DNA from: Nitrosococcus halophilus Nc 4
GTDB lineage: Bacteria; Pseudomonadota; Gammaproteobacteria; Nitrosococcales; Nitrosococcaceae
DNA length: 64,000 nucleotides
Reading direction: 5' to 3'
NCBI RefSeq assembly: GCF_000024725.1
Contig: NC_013960.1
Coordinates: 1,903,501 to 1,967,500, forward strand
The notes under the pieces: model-generated
What the model was told of the DNA's origin: nothing
The model's input: the letters and a program-made list of their open reading frames with translations, nothing else
The model's database searches: none
Shown here: positions 43,010-52,700 of the stretch, piece by piece
Numbering within the stretch: position 1 is the stretch's first letter
Layout of the letters: each line of letters starts with the position of its first letter
Position numbers and translations under genes: made by a program

Positions 43010-43213
43010 GGCTGTTTTTTTTGTCTGGGGCATTGCGAATATCCAGCTTTACGGAGTTTTCGGCGCGGCTTGCTTGCTGGCTTCAGGACCCCTCTTTACT
43101 AAAGAATAAGTTAGAAGAAATTGAAAACCTTCAACGGACAAGCCCTAACTTTAGTCTATCACAGCGCTAACTAGGCAGAATTTAAGTTTCTTTACGAGGG
43201 GGGCGCCCGCTCG

Positions 43214-43250
43214 AAAAAAAATTGGGCTACCGAGAGAACCCGGTAGCCCC
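43214..43250 (-). terminator. Intrinsic terminator of the FixJ-type gene
   Basis: On the minus strand GGGGCTACCG, a short loop and CGGTAGCCC form a 9-bp stem followed by AATTTTTTTT. It lies about 80 bases after the regulator gene. Confidence 0.85.
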
Positions 43251-43330
43251 AATAGATAGAGAGGCTCGTATTCAGGTTTTTGTAAGGGCGGCTTTAGCCG
43301 CGCCCAAATCTAGAATTGGGGAACTATCTG

Positions 43331-44050
43331 CTATAAGCTCACTCTCCTCGGTATTTTTTCTCCTGTTCCCTGTAGTCCCGAGAGGGTGAGTTGGATCAGC
43401 TCCGCCCGATTTCTGGTTTGCAGTTTGGTCATTACTTGCGCCCGGTGGTGCTCGACGGTTTTGGTGCTAATGCCTAGCTCTGAGGCGATGATTCTGCTGA
43501 GCTTGCCTTCAATCAGCCCTTCCATGACCTGTTGTTCCCGGGGGGTTAGCTGGGACAGGCGGGTGGTTATTTCTTCTTGTTTTCGCTGGGCTTCTTGGAT
43601 TCTTAGGCTATGGGCTAGTCCCTCTTGGAGACGTTCTATCAACAGGGAGGGCTTCACGGGTTTGATGAGGAAGTCCACGGCCCCGGCGTGTATGGCCTGT
43701 ACTGCCTGGGATACAGTCCCCTGGATGGAGACAAAGAGCAGGGGAAGCCTGCTGTTTTGGTCCTCCAGTTGTTTTTGCAATGCTAATCCTCCCATCCTGG
43801 GGGCGTGGACATCCAGCAGCAGACAACCGGGGTGAGACGGGTCAAAAGCTTCTAAAAACGCTTCTGCCGAGTTATAGGTTTTGACCTCCCAATCCTGGGC
43901 GTTGATTAGCTCACGTAGGGTGAGGTCCCTGAGGGGATAACTATCCACAATAAAAACAGTGGGTTTTGGAACCATTTGTTTTCTTGCGTAGATTTTGTCC
44001 CGCAGGTACTTGGCAGGGTGGGTGATCTTTTTTAGGTATTGGCTGCCCAT
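43331..44050 (-). CDS. FixJ/NarL-type response regulator
   Basis: A 239-residue regulator: a receiver domain (VFIVDSYPLRDLTLREL; phospho-Asp in LLLDVHAPRMGG; Lys in FLIKPVKPS) and a LuxR-type helix-turn-helix (LTPREQQVMEGLIEGKLSRI, ISTKTVEHHRAQVMTKL). The second Asp of the usual acidic pair is replaced by Ser-Tyr, so phosphorylation may be altered. The frame starts at 44050, but the ATG before VPKPTVFIVD would give the standard length. Downstream of the STAS gene and upstream of the CheB/CheR kinase on the same strand. Confidence 0.9.
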   Translation of the reverse strand: MGSQYLKKITHPAKYLRDKIYARKQMVPKPTVFIVDSYPLRDLTLRELINAQDWEVKTYNSAEAFLEAFDPSHPGCLLLDVHAPRMGGLALQKQLEDQNSRLPLLFVSIQGTVSQAVQAIHAGAVDFLIKPVKPSLLIERLQEGLAHSLRIQEAQRKQEEITTRLSQLTPREQQVMEGLIEGKLSRIIASELGISTKTVEHHRAQVMTKLQTRNRAELIQLTLSGLQGTGEKIPRRVSL

Positions 44051-44100
44051 GCAACCTCTCCTAGAAATTTCCAGATAAAGTGAAAGGATCTGCCGTGGAG

Positions 44101-44436
44101 TTATAACAGCGTAAAATGGGATTCAAATCCGCGTAGCTGGAGCGCTTTCTTTAGATTTGGATGGCAACCCATAAGCAAGAGGTCGGCCGGTTCCTTATTG
44201 AGGCTGTCCTTTAACATCCAGAGCAGCGTATAACCGGAGTCGCGAATAGAAACGGTTTTTTCCAGATTGATAATGACTTTTATCCCTGTATCGCGGGCTT
44301 GTTGCGCGGTTTCCCAAAATTCCCGGCACAAGGAGCTGTCTAAAATGGAGGGGAGAGTTAAAGTCACTAGGGGAACGTGATGTTCGCCTCCACTTAAGGG
44401 AACAGTTTTTGCCGCGAGGCGAGTGGCTAATAACAT
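44101..44436 (-). CDS. STAS-domain protein (anti-sigma antagonist type)
   Basis: A 111-residue single STAS domain. The conserved turn appears as VSIRDSGYTLLWMLKDSL, where Ser is the usual phosphorylation site, preceded by VIINLEKT. It likely takes part in a partner-switch with an anti-sigma kinase, possibly linked to the FixJ-type gene that follows 50 bases downstream. No kinase of the RsbW type is adjacent. Confidence 0.83.
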   Translation of the reverse strand: MLLATRLAAKTVPLSGGEHHVPLVTLTLPSILDSSLCREFWETAQQARDTGIKVIINLEKTVSIRDSGYTLLWMLKDSLNKEPADLLLMGCHPNLKKALQLRGFESHFTLL

Positions 44437-44684
44437 AATACTCTCCCTTTTGGTAATGAAACATTTCGGTTTCGGTATTACTGGACTGCTTCTGATTTAA
44501 CAGGGACTTGGCAATTTTGGGTAAGTAAAACCCAAAATGTTCTGTGATGAAATTGGTATTTCTACCTAAATTTCAGGAATTCGAGGATAAGAATTTTCTG
44601 GTCTCATCATTTGTAATTTGTGCTATTTAGTTAAGAGATAGTCACAGAATGAATTAATGGGGTAGATGAAGGAGGAAGCGAATC

Positions 44685-44909
44685 ATGCACTGTTGTTGCC
44701 CATATTGCCACTATTGGCATCATCACCATCATTGGGATTGGCCCCCGCCTTACCCTTACCCGCCGCCCTCCTATCCCCGGCGTTACCCGGCTGCTCCAGG
44801 GGAGGAGGATATCCGGCGATTAGAAGAAGAGCGGGACCAGTTAGCCCAGCGCCTCCAACGCCTGGAAAAAGAACTTGAGGAATTGCGCCGAGGGACCCGC
44901 CTGGCATAA
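44685..44909 (+). CDS. His/Cys-rich small protein with coiled coil
   Basis: A 74-residue protein. The start is firm: AAGGAGGAAGCG lies about 6 bases before ATG. The N-terminus MHCCCPYCHYWHHHHHWDW is extraordinarily rich in Cys and His and must bind metal; a Pro/Tyr-rich spacer follows (PPPYPYPPPSYP), then a charged heptad region (RRLEEERDQLAQRLQRLEKE) that should form a coiled coil. The gene lies 31 bases before ahcY. I do not know a named family; metal storage or sensing is a guess. Confidence 0.7.
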   Translation: MHCCCPYCHYWHHHHHWDWPPPYPYPPPSYPRRYPAAPGEEDIRRLEEERDQLAQRLQRLEKELEELRRGTRLA

Positions 44910-44940
44910 ATAGGCACCCGTGTTCTTTTGAGAAAGGGCG

Positions 44941-46206
44941 GTGACCGCTGCATCTTCTGATATCCGGGATAAGGGGCTGGCTGATAAAGGGCGAGCGCGG
45001 ATCCAGTGGGCCTATTCAGAAATGCCCGTCCTGCAAATCCTGGAGGCCCGTTTTGCTAGAGAACGCCCGTTGGCGGGCGTGCGCCTGAGTGGCTGCTTGC
45101 ATATTACTACCGAAACGGCCAACCTAGCGCGGGTATTGACCGCCGGCGGCGCCCAGCTCTTGCTTTGCGCCAGTAATCCCCTTAGCACCCAGGACGATGT
45201 GGCGGCCGCCCTGGTCCAGCACTTTGGAGTGCCCACCTACGCCATCCGGGGTGAAGACAGTCGGCGCTATTACCAGCACATTCATAGGGCACTAGACCAT
45301 CAGCCGCAAATTACCTTGGATGATGGGGCTGATCTGGTCAGTGAATTACATCAAAGCCGCACCGATTTATTGGCGCAGGTGGTCGGGGGAACTGAGGAGA
45401 CCACAACGGGAGTCATCCGTCTTCGGGCCATGGCCGCCGAAGGGGCCTTGCGATTTCCCCTCATTGCGGTCAATGACGCTTTAACCAAGCACTTGTTTGA
45501 CAACCGTTATGGGACAGGGCAGAGCACCCTAGACGGGATTATTCGCGCTACCAATATTTTATTGGCCAGCAAAGTCTTTACCGTGGTGGGCTACGGTTGG
45601 TGTGGGCGGGGAATTGCCCGGCGAGCCCAGGGTCACGGGGCCAGGGTTATTATCACCGAAGTCGATCCCCTGCGCGCCCTAGAAGCCGCCATGGATGGTT
45701 TTGCCGTCATGCCTTTGCAAGAGGCTGCGGCCTGCTCGGACTTTATGGTGACGGCTACCGGGGATAAACACGTGATTGACAAGGCCCACTTTGAAGCCAT
45801 GAAAGATGGCTGCATCCTTGCCAATTCAGGCCACTTCAACGTGGAAATTAATCTCCCTGCCTTGGAAGCTCTGGCAGTAGATAAACGGCGACCCCGGCCT
45901 TCCGTGGATGAGTATTTTTTCCAAGATGGTCGACGAATTCGGTTATTGGCCGAAGGGCGGTTAGTTAACCTAGCGGCGGCGGAGGGTCATCCTGCGGCCG
46001 TCATGGACATGAGCTTTGCCAACCAGGCCTTATGCGTTGCCCATCTTTGGGCGCACCAGGGTGAGTTCGCTAATCAGGTCCACGGAGTCCCCAGGGAGAT
46101 TGATGAGGAAGTGGCCCGGCTAAAGCTGAAGGCTCTGGATCTTTCTATTGATAGACTAACCGAGGAGCAAAGCACTTACTTGGCTTCCTGGCGGGAAGGG
46201 ACTTGA
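44941..46206 (+). CDS. ahcY: S-adenosylhomocysteine hydrolase
   Basis: A 421-residue AhcY that splits S-adenosylhomocysteine into adenosine and homocysteine, recycling the methylation by-product. Signatures: [38 protein letters not shown], the NAD site [20 protein letters not shown] and the C-terminal [16 protein letters not shown] with the metal-coordinating His. It lacks the long insertion of many bacterial enzymes. Start is GTG at 44941 after GAAAGGGCG. No SAH riboswitch was found upstream. Confidence 0.96.
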   Translation: MTAASSDIRDKGLADKGRARIQWAYSEMPVLQILEARFARERPLAGVRLSGCLHITTETANLARVLTAGGAQLLLCASNPLSTQDDVAAALVQHFGVPTYAIRGEDSRRYYQHIHRALDHQPQITLDDGADLVSELHQSRTDLLAQVVGGTEETTTGVIRLRAMAAEGALRFPLIAVNDALTKHLFDNRYGTGQSTLDGIIRATNILLASKVFTVVGYGWCGRGIARRAQGHGARVIITEVDPLRALEAAMDGFAVMPLQEAAACSDFMVTATGDKHVIDKAHFEAMKDGCILANSGHFNVEINLPALEALAVDKRRPRPSVDEYFFQDGRRIRLLAEGRLVNLAAAEGHPAAVMDMSFANQALCVAHLWAHQGEFANQVHGVPREIDEEVARLKLKALDLSIDRLTEEQSTYLASWREGT

Positions 46207-46723
46207 AGTGTTCGAGCGCTAGGGTACTTAATTGCGCAACAGAGCCAGGACCCGCGTCCTCAATTTCCATGACCACACCACTGAGGCCTCTTGTCGATCT
46301 TAGGAACTCCTTATGAAACCTTTTATCTTTGAAAATCCACCATAGGGAGACGGAATGTCGGTTACTAACTCTCAAGTGATCTAAAATCTGGCTCTAGTAC
46401 TCTTCGGCTATGCCCCCTTCCTTCTTTGACTCAGCTAAAATAGAAAAGCCAATTTAGAAGCTAAGAATCCTTTTTTCTACCCATCAGGGTGCGGCAACAC
46501 GGTTGTACCGTACTGAGAAATTTTTCCTAAAGATTTTGCATATGTGGCCGATCGGCTTATATCTAGATGGCTAAACAATCTTTATTTATTGGAGGCACTA
46601 CAGTATAGAGGTGTTTCTCCAGTGCCTAGATGCTTTTAGTAAATCACTTATTAGCTGGTTAGATTAAGGACTTTCTAAACAGCTTAGAGGGTTCAAAAGC
46701 TGTGCAATCTTAGGAAGTCTATC
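46207..46723. other. Intergenic region before the Rhs gene
   Basis: About 517 bases, AT-rich, no reading frame that looks real. It separates ahcY from the giant Rhs gene and should hold its promoter, but I could not pick a confident one. AGGAAG at 46712 lies before the ATG of the Rhs gene. Confidence 0.5.
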
Positions 46724-49700
46724 ATGTGGTACATGAGAAAACCCATCTTTTTCCTCGGGTTATTACTAATAGCCTTAGTAATCTCCCCCGCTTTCAGCTC
46801 AGATGATCTGGCCAATATCCCCGATCCTAACTTTGGGGATGCTCTTTGGATCGCCGATTCTGGGAATGTCCTTAAGGTGGCGATTGCTGATGGAATCACT
46901 CTTTTTGCAATCAATCATGTAGAAGAAATTCATGCTCTTGCTGTCGATTCCGAAGTCGGCACTTTATGGGCCTCTAGTGGCAGCACTCTGTATGCCTACA
47001 ATTTTTCTGGTGAGCGTCTATCGGCAACTCCTATCGATAAGGTGTGGGATGAAAAGGGAGTGGTGGATAGCAATGATGAGGGGAAGGATAAGAGTAAGCT
47101 AGGGAAAGATAACAGAAATAAGAAACGCATCCAGCTTGCTGTTAATCCCGATGATGGTTCGGTTTGGCTTAGCCGCCACAAAAAGCTTTATCACTTCGAT
47201 GCCTTAGGAAAACTGATTGATATTCTCTCTCTTCCAAAAAAGATTGAGGCACTCACTTTTGACACTGCTCGTAACCATCTGTGGGTAGCTACTCAAAAAT
47301 TACTTACTGTTTATGACGCCTCTGGCACGCCAATCAATAGCATTAGTCCTGCTGGCGCTAAACATATCCGCCATATGGTCTATGATGAGGGAGCAGATTC
47401 TCTATGGGTAGCAATAGACAAAAATATCCTGCGCCGCTATGACGCCAATACTCCTCGTGGGGAATTCGAGGTATCTGTTTTCAAGGAAATAATTGCTCTT
47501 GCATCAGACTATCAAGACGGCCTCTGGGTCGTCGCTGGTAAGCACTTGCTCAAAGTAGATGCGATGGGTAAGGAAACTTTTAGACTCAAGCCATTTAGCG
47601 GTAAAGGCGGCAAGAAAATCATCGATATAGTCTGTGATCCGGCAGATGGTTCGGTATGGATATCAAGCAAAGAGGCAATATATCTAGTCAGCGCAGAAGG
47701 TGAACTCCAACCGGAGTTTTCGCTTGTTTCGGGAAAGCAGAGACCCAAAATGCATGCCCTGGCGCTCTATTCTGATGTTATGCCTCCGCAACTAGAGATT
47801 ATCCAACCCCAGGAGGGAAATTTACTCAATCGGAATCCACCGGAAATTAAGCTTCGATATGATGATACTGGAATCGGTGTGGATACTACAACGCTTGCTT
47901 TTAAAATGAACGGCGAGTCTTTAAGAGTAAGTTGCGATTTTCAAGAAAGGAGCGCTAGCTGCATACCTGATAGCCCATTATTAGAGGGTGTCAATATGTT
48001 GCGTGTTGTCATTGGTGATTTTCACGGTAATATTTCCTTTCCTGCCAGTGTTGAATTTACGATTGATAGTCTATCACCTGTGATTACATTTCAACTCCCA
48101 GTAGGTGATGTGATAACCAACTCTCAATCCTTTACTCTTTCAGGCCAGCTTAGTGAGCATGCGACACTTGATCTGGACGGCATACCGTTGGCAGTTATGG
48201 ACGATCTTAGCTTTAGCCATCAGGTAATGCTCATTGATGGCCTTAATCAATTAACGTTTACTGCTACCGATGCTGCAGGTAATACAAGCACTGCTGTTGC
48301 CCAGGTTACGCTGGACATTGTTCCGCCACCAGCTCCAGATATCTCATTGATCCTTGTGAGTCTATCTAATAATGGGACTATAACAGTCAGTGGGCAAGCG
48401 GGCAGCGTGGAGGGGGGTGCCCAGGTCACGCTCACTAATACGCGCACCGGTGAAAGTGTTGAAGTGTTTGCAGATCTAACGGGTGGTTTTGCAGCACAGC
48501 TCGCAGCTCAAACCAATGACCATATCCAGATTCAGACTGCCGATGTGGCAGGCAATAATAGCGAACAGCAAACACTGACAGTTAGTCAGGTAGATGATAT
48601 GGTGCCACTAGACCCGGAGGCTATTGCACCACCATTGAGTGTGACTGGGATCACTTCATTTATGGAGGCCACTGCATTTTTATATGCTGGTGTAAATCCT
48701 ATTCAAAAAGGAGTGGTTCAGGGTGCCATAGAACCTCAGCGCGCCGCAGTCATTCGTGGCCAGGTCAAAGATCGTGAAAATAATCCGTTATCAGGGGTTA
48801 CCATCACCCTTAAAAACCATCCTGAAGTTGGCCAGACCTTTACCCGCAAAGACGGCATGTTTGACTTTGCCGTTAACGGTGGTGGGTTGTTGACCATTAA
48901 TTATCAGAAGGCCGGTTATTTACCTGTGCAACGCCATGTAAATGTCCCTTGGCAGGATTTCGCTTTCGCTGATGATGTTGTCATGGTTAAGCTTGATCCC
49001 AAGGCAACTACAGTGACCTTATCGGCTAATATGCCTATGCAAGCTGCTAGAGGTAGCGTGATAGTGGATGACGATGGTAGCCGACAAGCTACTATTTTGT
49101 TCCCAGAGGGCACGCATGCCAGCATGGTTTTGCCGGATGGTACCTCGCAGGTTCTTCCTACTCTTACTGTGCGAATCACCGAGTATACCGTCGGCAAAAA
49201 CGGTCCGCAGGCTATGCCAGCATTGCTGCCACCTACCTCAGGCTATACCTATGCAGTGGAGTTAAGTGCAGACGAGGCTATAGCTGCTGGAGCCTTTCAG
49301 ATTGATTTCAATCAGCCATTGCCCTTCTACATCGATAATTTCCTCGATTTTCCAACGGGAGGGATTGTTCCCGTTGGTTGGTATAACCAAAAAAAGGGGG
49401 CTTGGATTCCCTCTCATAATGGTCGAATCGTAAAAATTCTTGGAATCGATGCCAGGGGACAGGCCCAATTGGATATAGATGGGAGTGGTAGTCCAGCTAG
49501 TTTTAATCAATTGAGTGAGCTTGGGATCACTGACGCTGAGCTCCAGCAATTAGCAAGAATCTATCCTGTTGGTAATAGCCTCTGGCGTGTCCCCATTCAC
49601 CATTTTACTCCGTGGGACTACAATTGGCCCTATGGACCACCAGAAGACGCCAAACCGCCACCGGAGGAAGAACCTGAGACGGATAATGAGAATCAACCTG

Positions 49701-52700
49701 ATTCAGAGAATAGTGATGAATGTAAGGGCTGCATAATTGAGCCTCAGAGGCAGAACCTGGGCGAGGAGATTCCAGTTACTGGTACTCCTTTTAAGCTTCA
49801 TTACCGTAGCGATCGGATGCCAGGATACAGGGCTGGGTATTCTGTCCGAATTCCCCTAACTGATGATGCCGTTCCTAGCAGCTTAGAACGGGTTGACCTT
49901 AAAGTAGATATTGCAGGACGCCGCTTCAAATATACTTTTGAACCGATTCCAAATCAGACTCATACTTTTATATGGGATGGTCAGGATGCTTATGGTCGTT
50001 CTGTGATGGGAATGCGCAAGGTACGCATTAACATCAATTATGTATACAATGCTGTTTACTACCCACCAAATAAATTCGCTCGAGCTTTTGCCTCAGTTTC
50101 TGGCCTTGTAGGTAGCAATAATCAAATAGGGAGTAGTCGTAGTGCAGGAAAAGTAGTGCTCGGGAAGACATGGTACAAGAAGTTGGGAGCATTTACACCA
50201 AGAGCGATAGGTCTCGGTGGTTGGACAGTCACTGTTCACAATGCATACGATGTTTCGAGTAAGGCTTTATATAAGGGAAATGGCAATACACGGAGTGCAA
50301 AAAATTTAGGTAATATTATTACTACTTATGCGAGAAATAAAAATGAAAATTCAAACCTTCTAGGTGAAGGTGATTTAGCAATTCAAGCAAATATCTTCCT
50401 TCCAACTGATCTCGCATTTACCTCAGACGGAACCCTATACTTAACAGTTCGACATCAATTTAGCAAGCTCCTCCGTATAGCGCCAGATGGAAATGTTACA
50501 AATGTTGATTTTCCTGTTGCGCTTTCATACCTATCATCAGTTGCAGTTGGGCCAAATGGAAGCCTGTATGTGGTGGATGTGGGTAATTACCGCGTTCTCC
50601 GGATTGGAACTGATGGGGTTGTTAGTATAGCTGCTGGTAATGGCATTGCTGGGTTTAGCGGAACGGGTGATTTAGCAACGCAAGCAATGATGCGGCCTTT
50701 TGCGATTGCGCTAGATTCGGATGGTAATTTATATATTGCCGAATCCCAAAATAATGTTATTCGTAGAGTAGGGCCTGATGGTCTCATTACTCTTGTAGCA
50801 GGTAATGGGACCCGTGGTTTTTCCGGGGACGGAGGTCTTGCAACACAAGCTCGTTTAAACCATCCCAATGATCTTGCGATTGGCCCGGATGGGAGTCTGT
50901 ATATTGCAGACTATGATAATCATCGGATTCGGCTAGTGAGTCCTAATGGCATCATCACTACTATAGCAGGCAATGGGAGCCGAGGATATGGTGGGGATGG
51001 CGGTCCAGCTACACAGGCAATGTTACGGAATCCGCAGGGCATTACAGTAGCTTCAGATAGTAGTCTTTACATCGCGGATAGACGTAATCACCGTATTCGA
51101 AAAGTTAGCCCAGAAGGCATTATCACCACTGTAGCAGGCAATGGAATCCTTGGATACGACGGAGATGGTGGTATCTCAACAGGAGCGAAACTTAATCTTC
51201 CGATAGCTGTAGCACTTAGTCCAAACGAGAATCTATATATTGCAGACTATTATAATCACCGCATTCGTCGTGTAGTCCCACCCTTACCTAGCTTTACTTT
51301 AGAAAATATGATGGTCGCATCTAACAGCGGTGCTTTGGTGTATATGTTTGACAACGAGGGTTATCATCAGAGTACCGTAGATACGGTTACTGATGCGCCT
51401 ATCTACAAGTTTCTTTATGATGCTAGAGGTAATTTGGTAGAGATTGAAGATAGAAATAGCGATATTACTCGCATTGAGCGTAATAATAATGGCGACCCCA
51501 TGGCTATAGTTTCCCCTGATGGGCAGCGCTCCGCATTGGCGCTAAGTGCTAATGGCTACCTTGCTTCAGTTACTAACCCCAACAGTGAAACTTATCAGAT
51601 GGAGTACACTGCTGGCGGGCTAATGACACAATTTACTGATCCTCGCAATAATGTTTCGCAATATAAGTATGATAAAGTGGGGCGCTTGCTTCAAGATACT
51701 AATGCTAGTAAAGGTGGGTGGACACTTACCCGCAGCGGTAATCGAGATGGTTATACTGTTTCTATGATTAGTAGTGAAGGTCGAACTGCACATTTTGCTA
51801 CTGAACTGCTGGCTACTGGTGATCGTTTGCAGATCAATACCTACCCTAATAACACTATCCAAGAAAAGTTTTTTAAAGCTAACGGTGAGGAGATTATTAC
51901 TGCTTCTGATGGTACTGTTACCATGGTAGTGCAAGCCCCTGATCCAAGATTCGGCATGCAAGCACCGATAGCGGCTTTAAAAACAGTTACAATGCCAAGT
52001 GGTTTGAAATCTATAATAGAGACTACACGATCAGCAACATTAAAAGGTGAAAATAATCTGCTTGGTCTTACTTCTTTAACAGAAGAAGTTATTTTAAATA
52101 ATAAAATTTACACTAGTACTTATAATCCATTAACATTTACTTGGAGTAATACCACACCAGAAGGGCGACAATCCTTCGCTATTTTTGATAAAAAAGGGCG
52201 TCTCATTAGTATTCAAAATGTGGGATTGGCAGCCACCAATTATATTTATGACTCTAGCGGTCAACTGTTGAAGGTAACGATGGGAGAGGGGGATAAGGCT
52301 CGCACTACACGAATCCGCTACTACTCGGATGGTCTGCAGAAGGGTTATGTTGAGCGCATCACTAATGCGCTAGGCCATAGCACTCACTTTGAGTACGATC
52401 TTTCTGGACGAGTTATTAAGCAGATGTTTCCTTATGGTCGAGAGGTTAACTTTAACTATGATAAGAGTGGGAATCTCATCCGTATTACTCCGCCTGAGCA
52501 ACCCACGCACCAGTTTGAGTACACTCCCATTGATCAAATAGCTGGGTATACACCGCCAGAGGCTACCCAATGGGAGCTTTCAACTCATTATCAGTACAAT
52601 CAAGATCGGCAGCTTACTCGAATTACCCGACCCGGCGGACAGAAGGTAGAATTCACTTATGATAGTGGTGGTGAGCTTGGCACCCTTCATATTCCGCGTG

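Noticed and set aside
42575..43170. Long plus-strand reading frames across the octanucleotide repeat
   Set aside because: The low-complexity VLWCFGAL proteins exist only because an 8-bp repeat is open in every frame; they lack start signals and overlap the kinase start antisense.
44466..44684. SAH riboswitch upstream of ahcY
   Set aside because: I looked for its conserved GAGGAGCG-type core and did not find it here or at 44910-44940.
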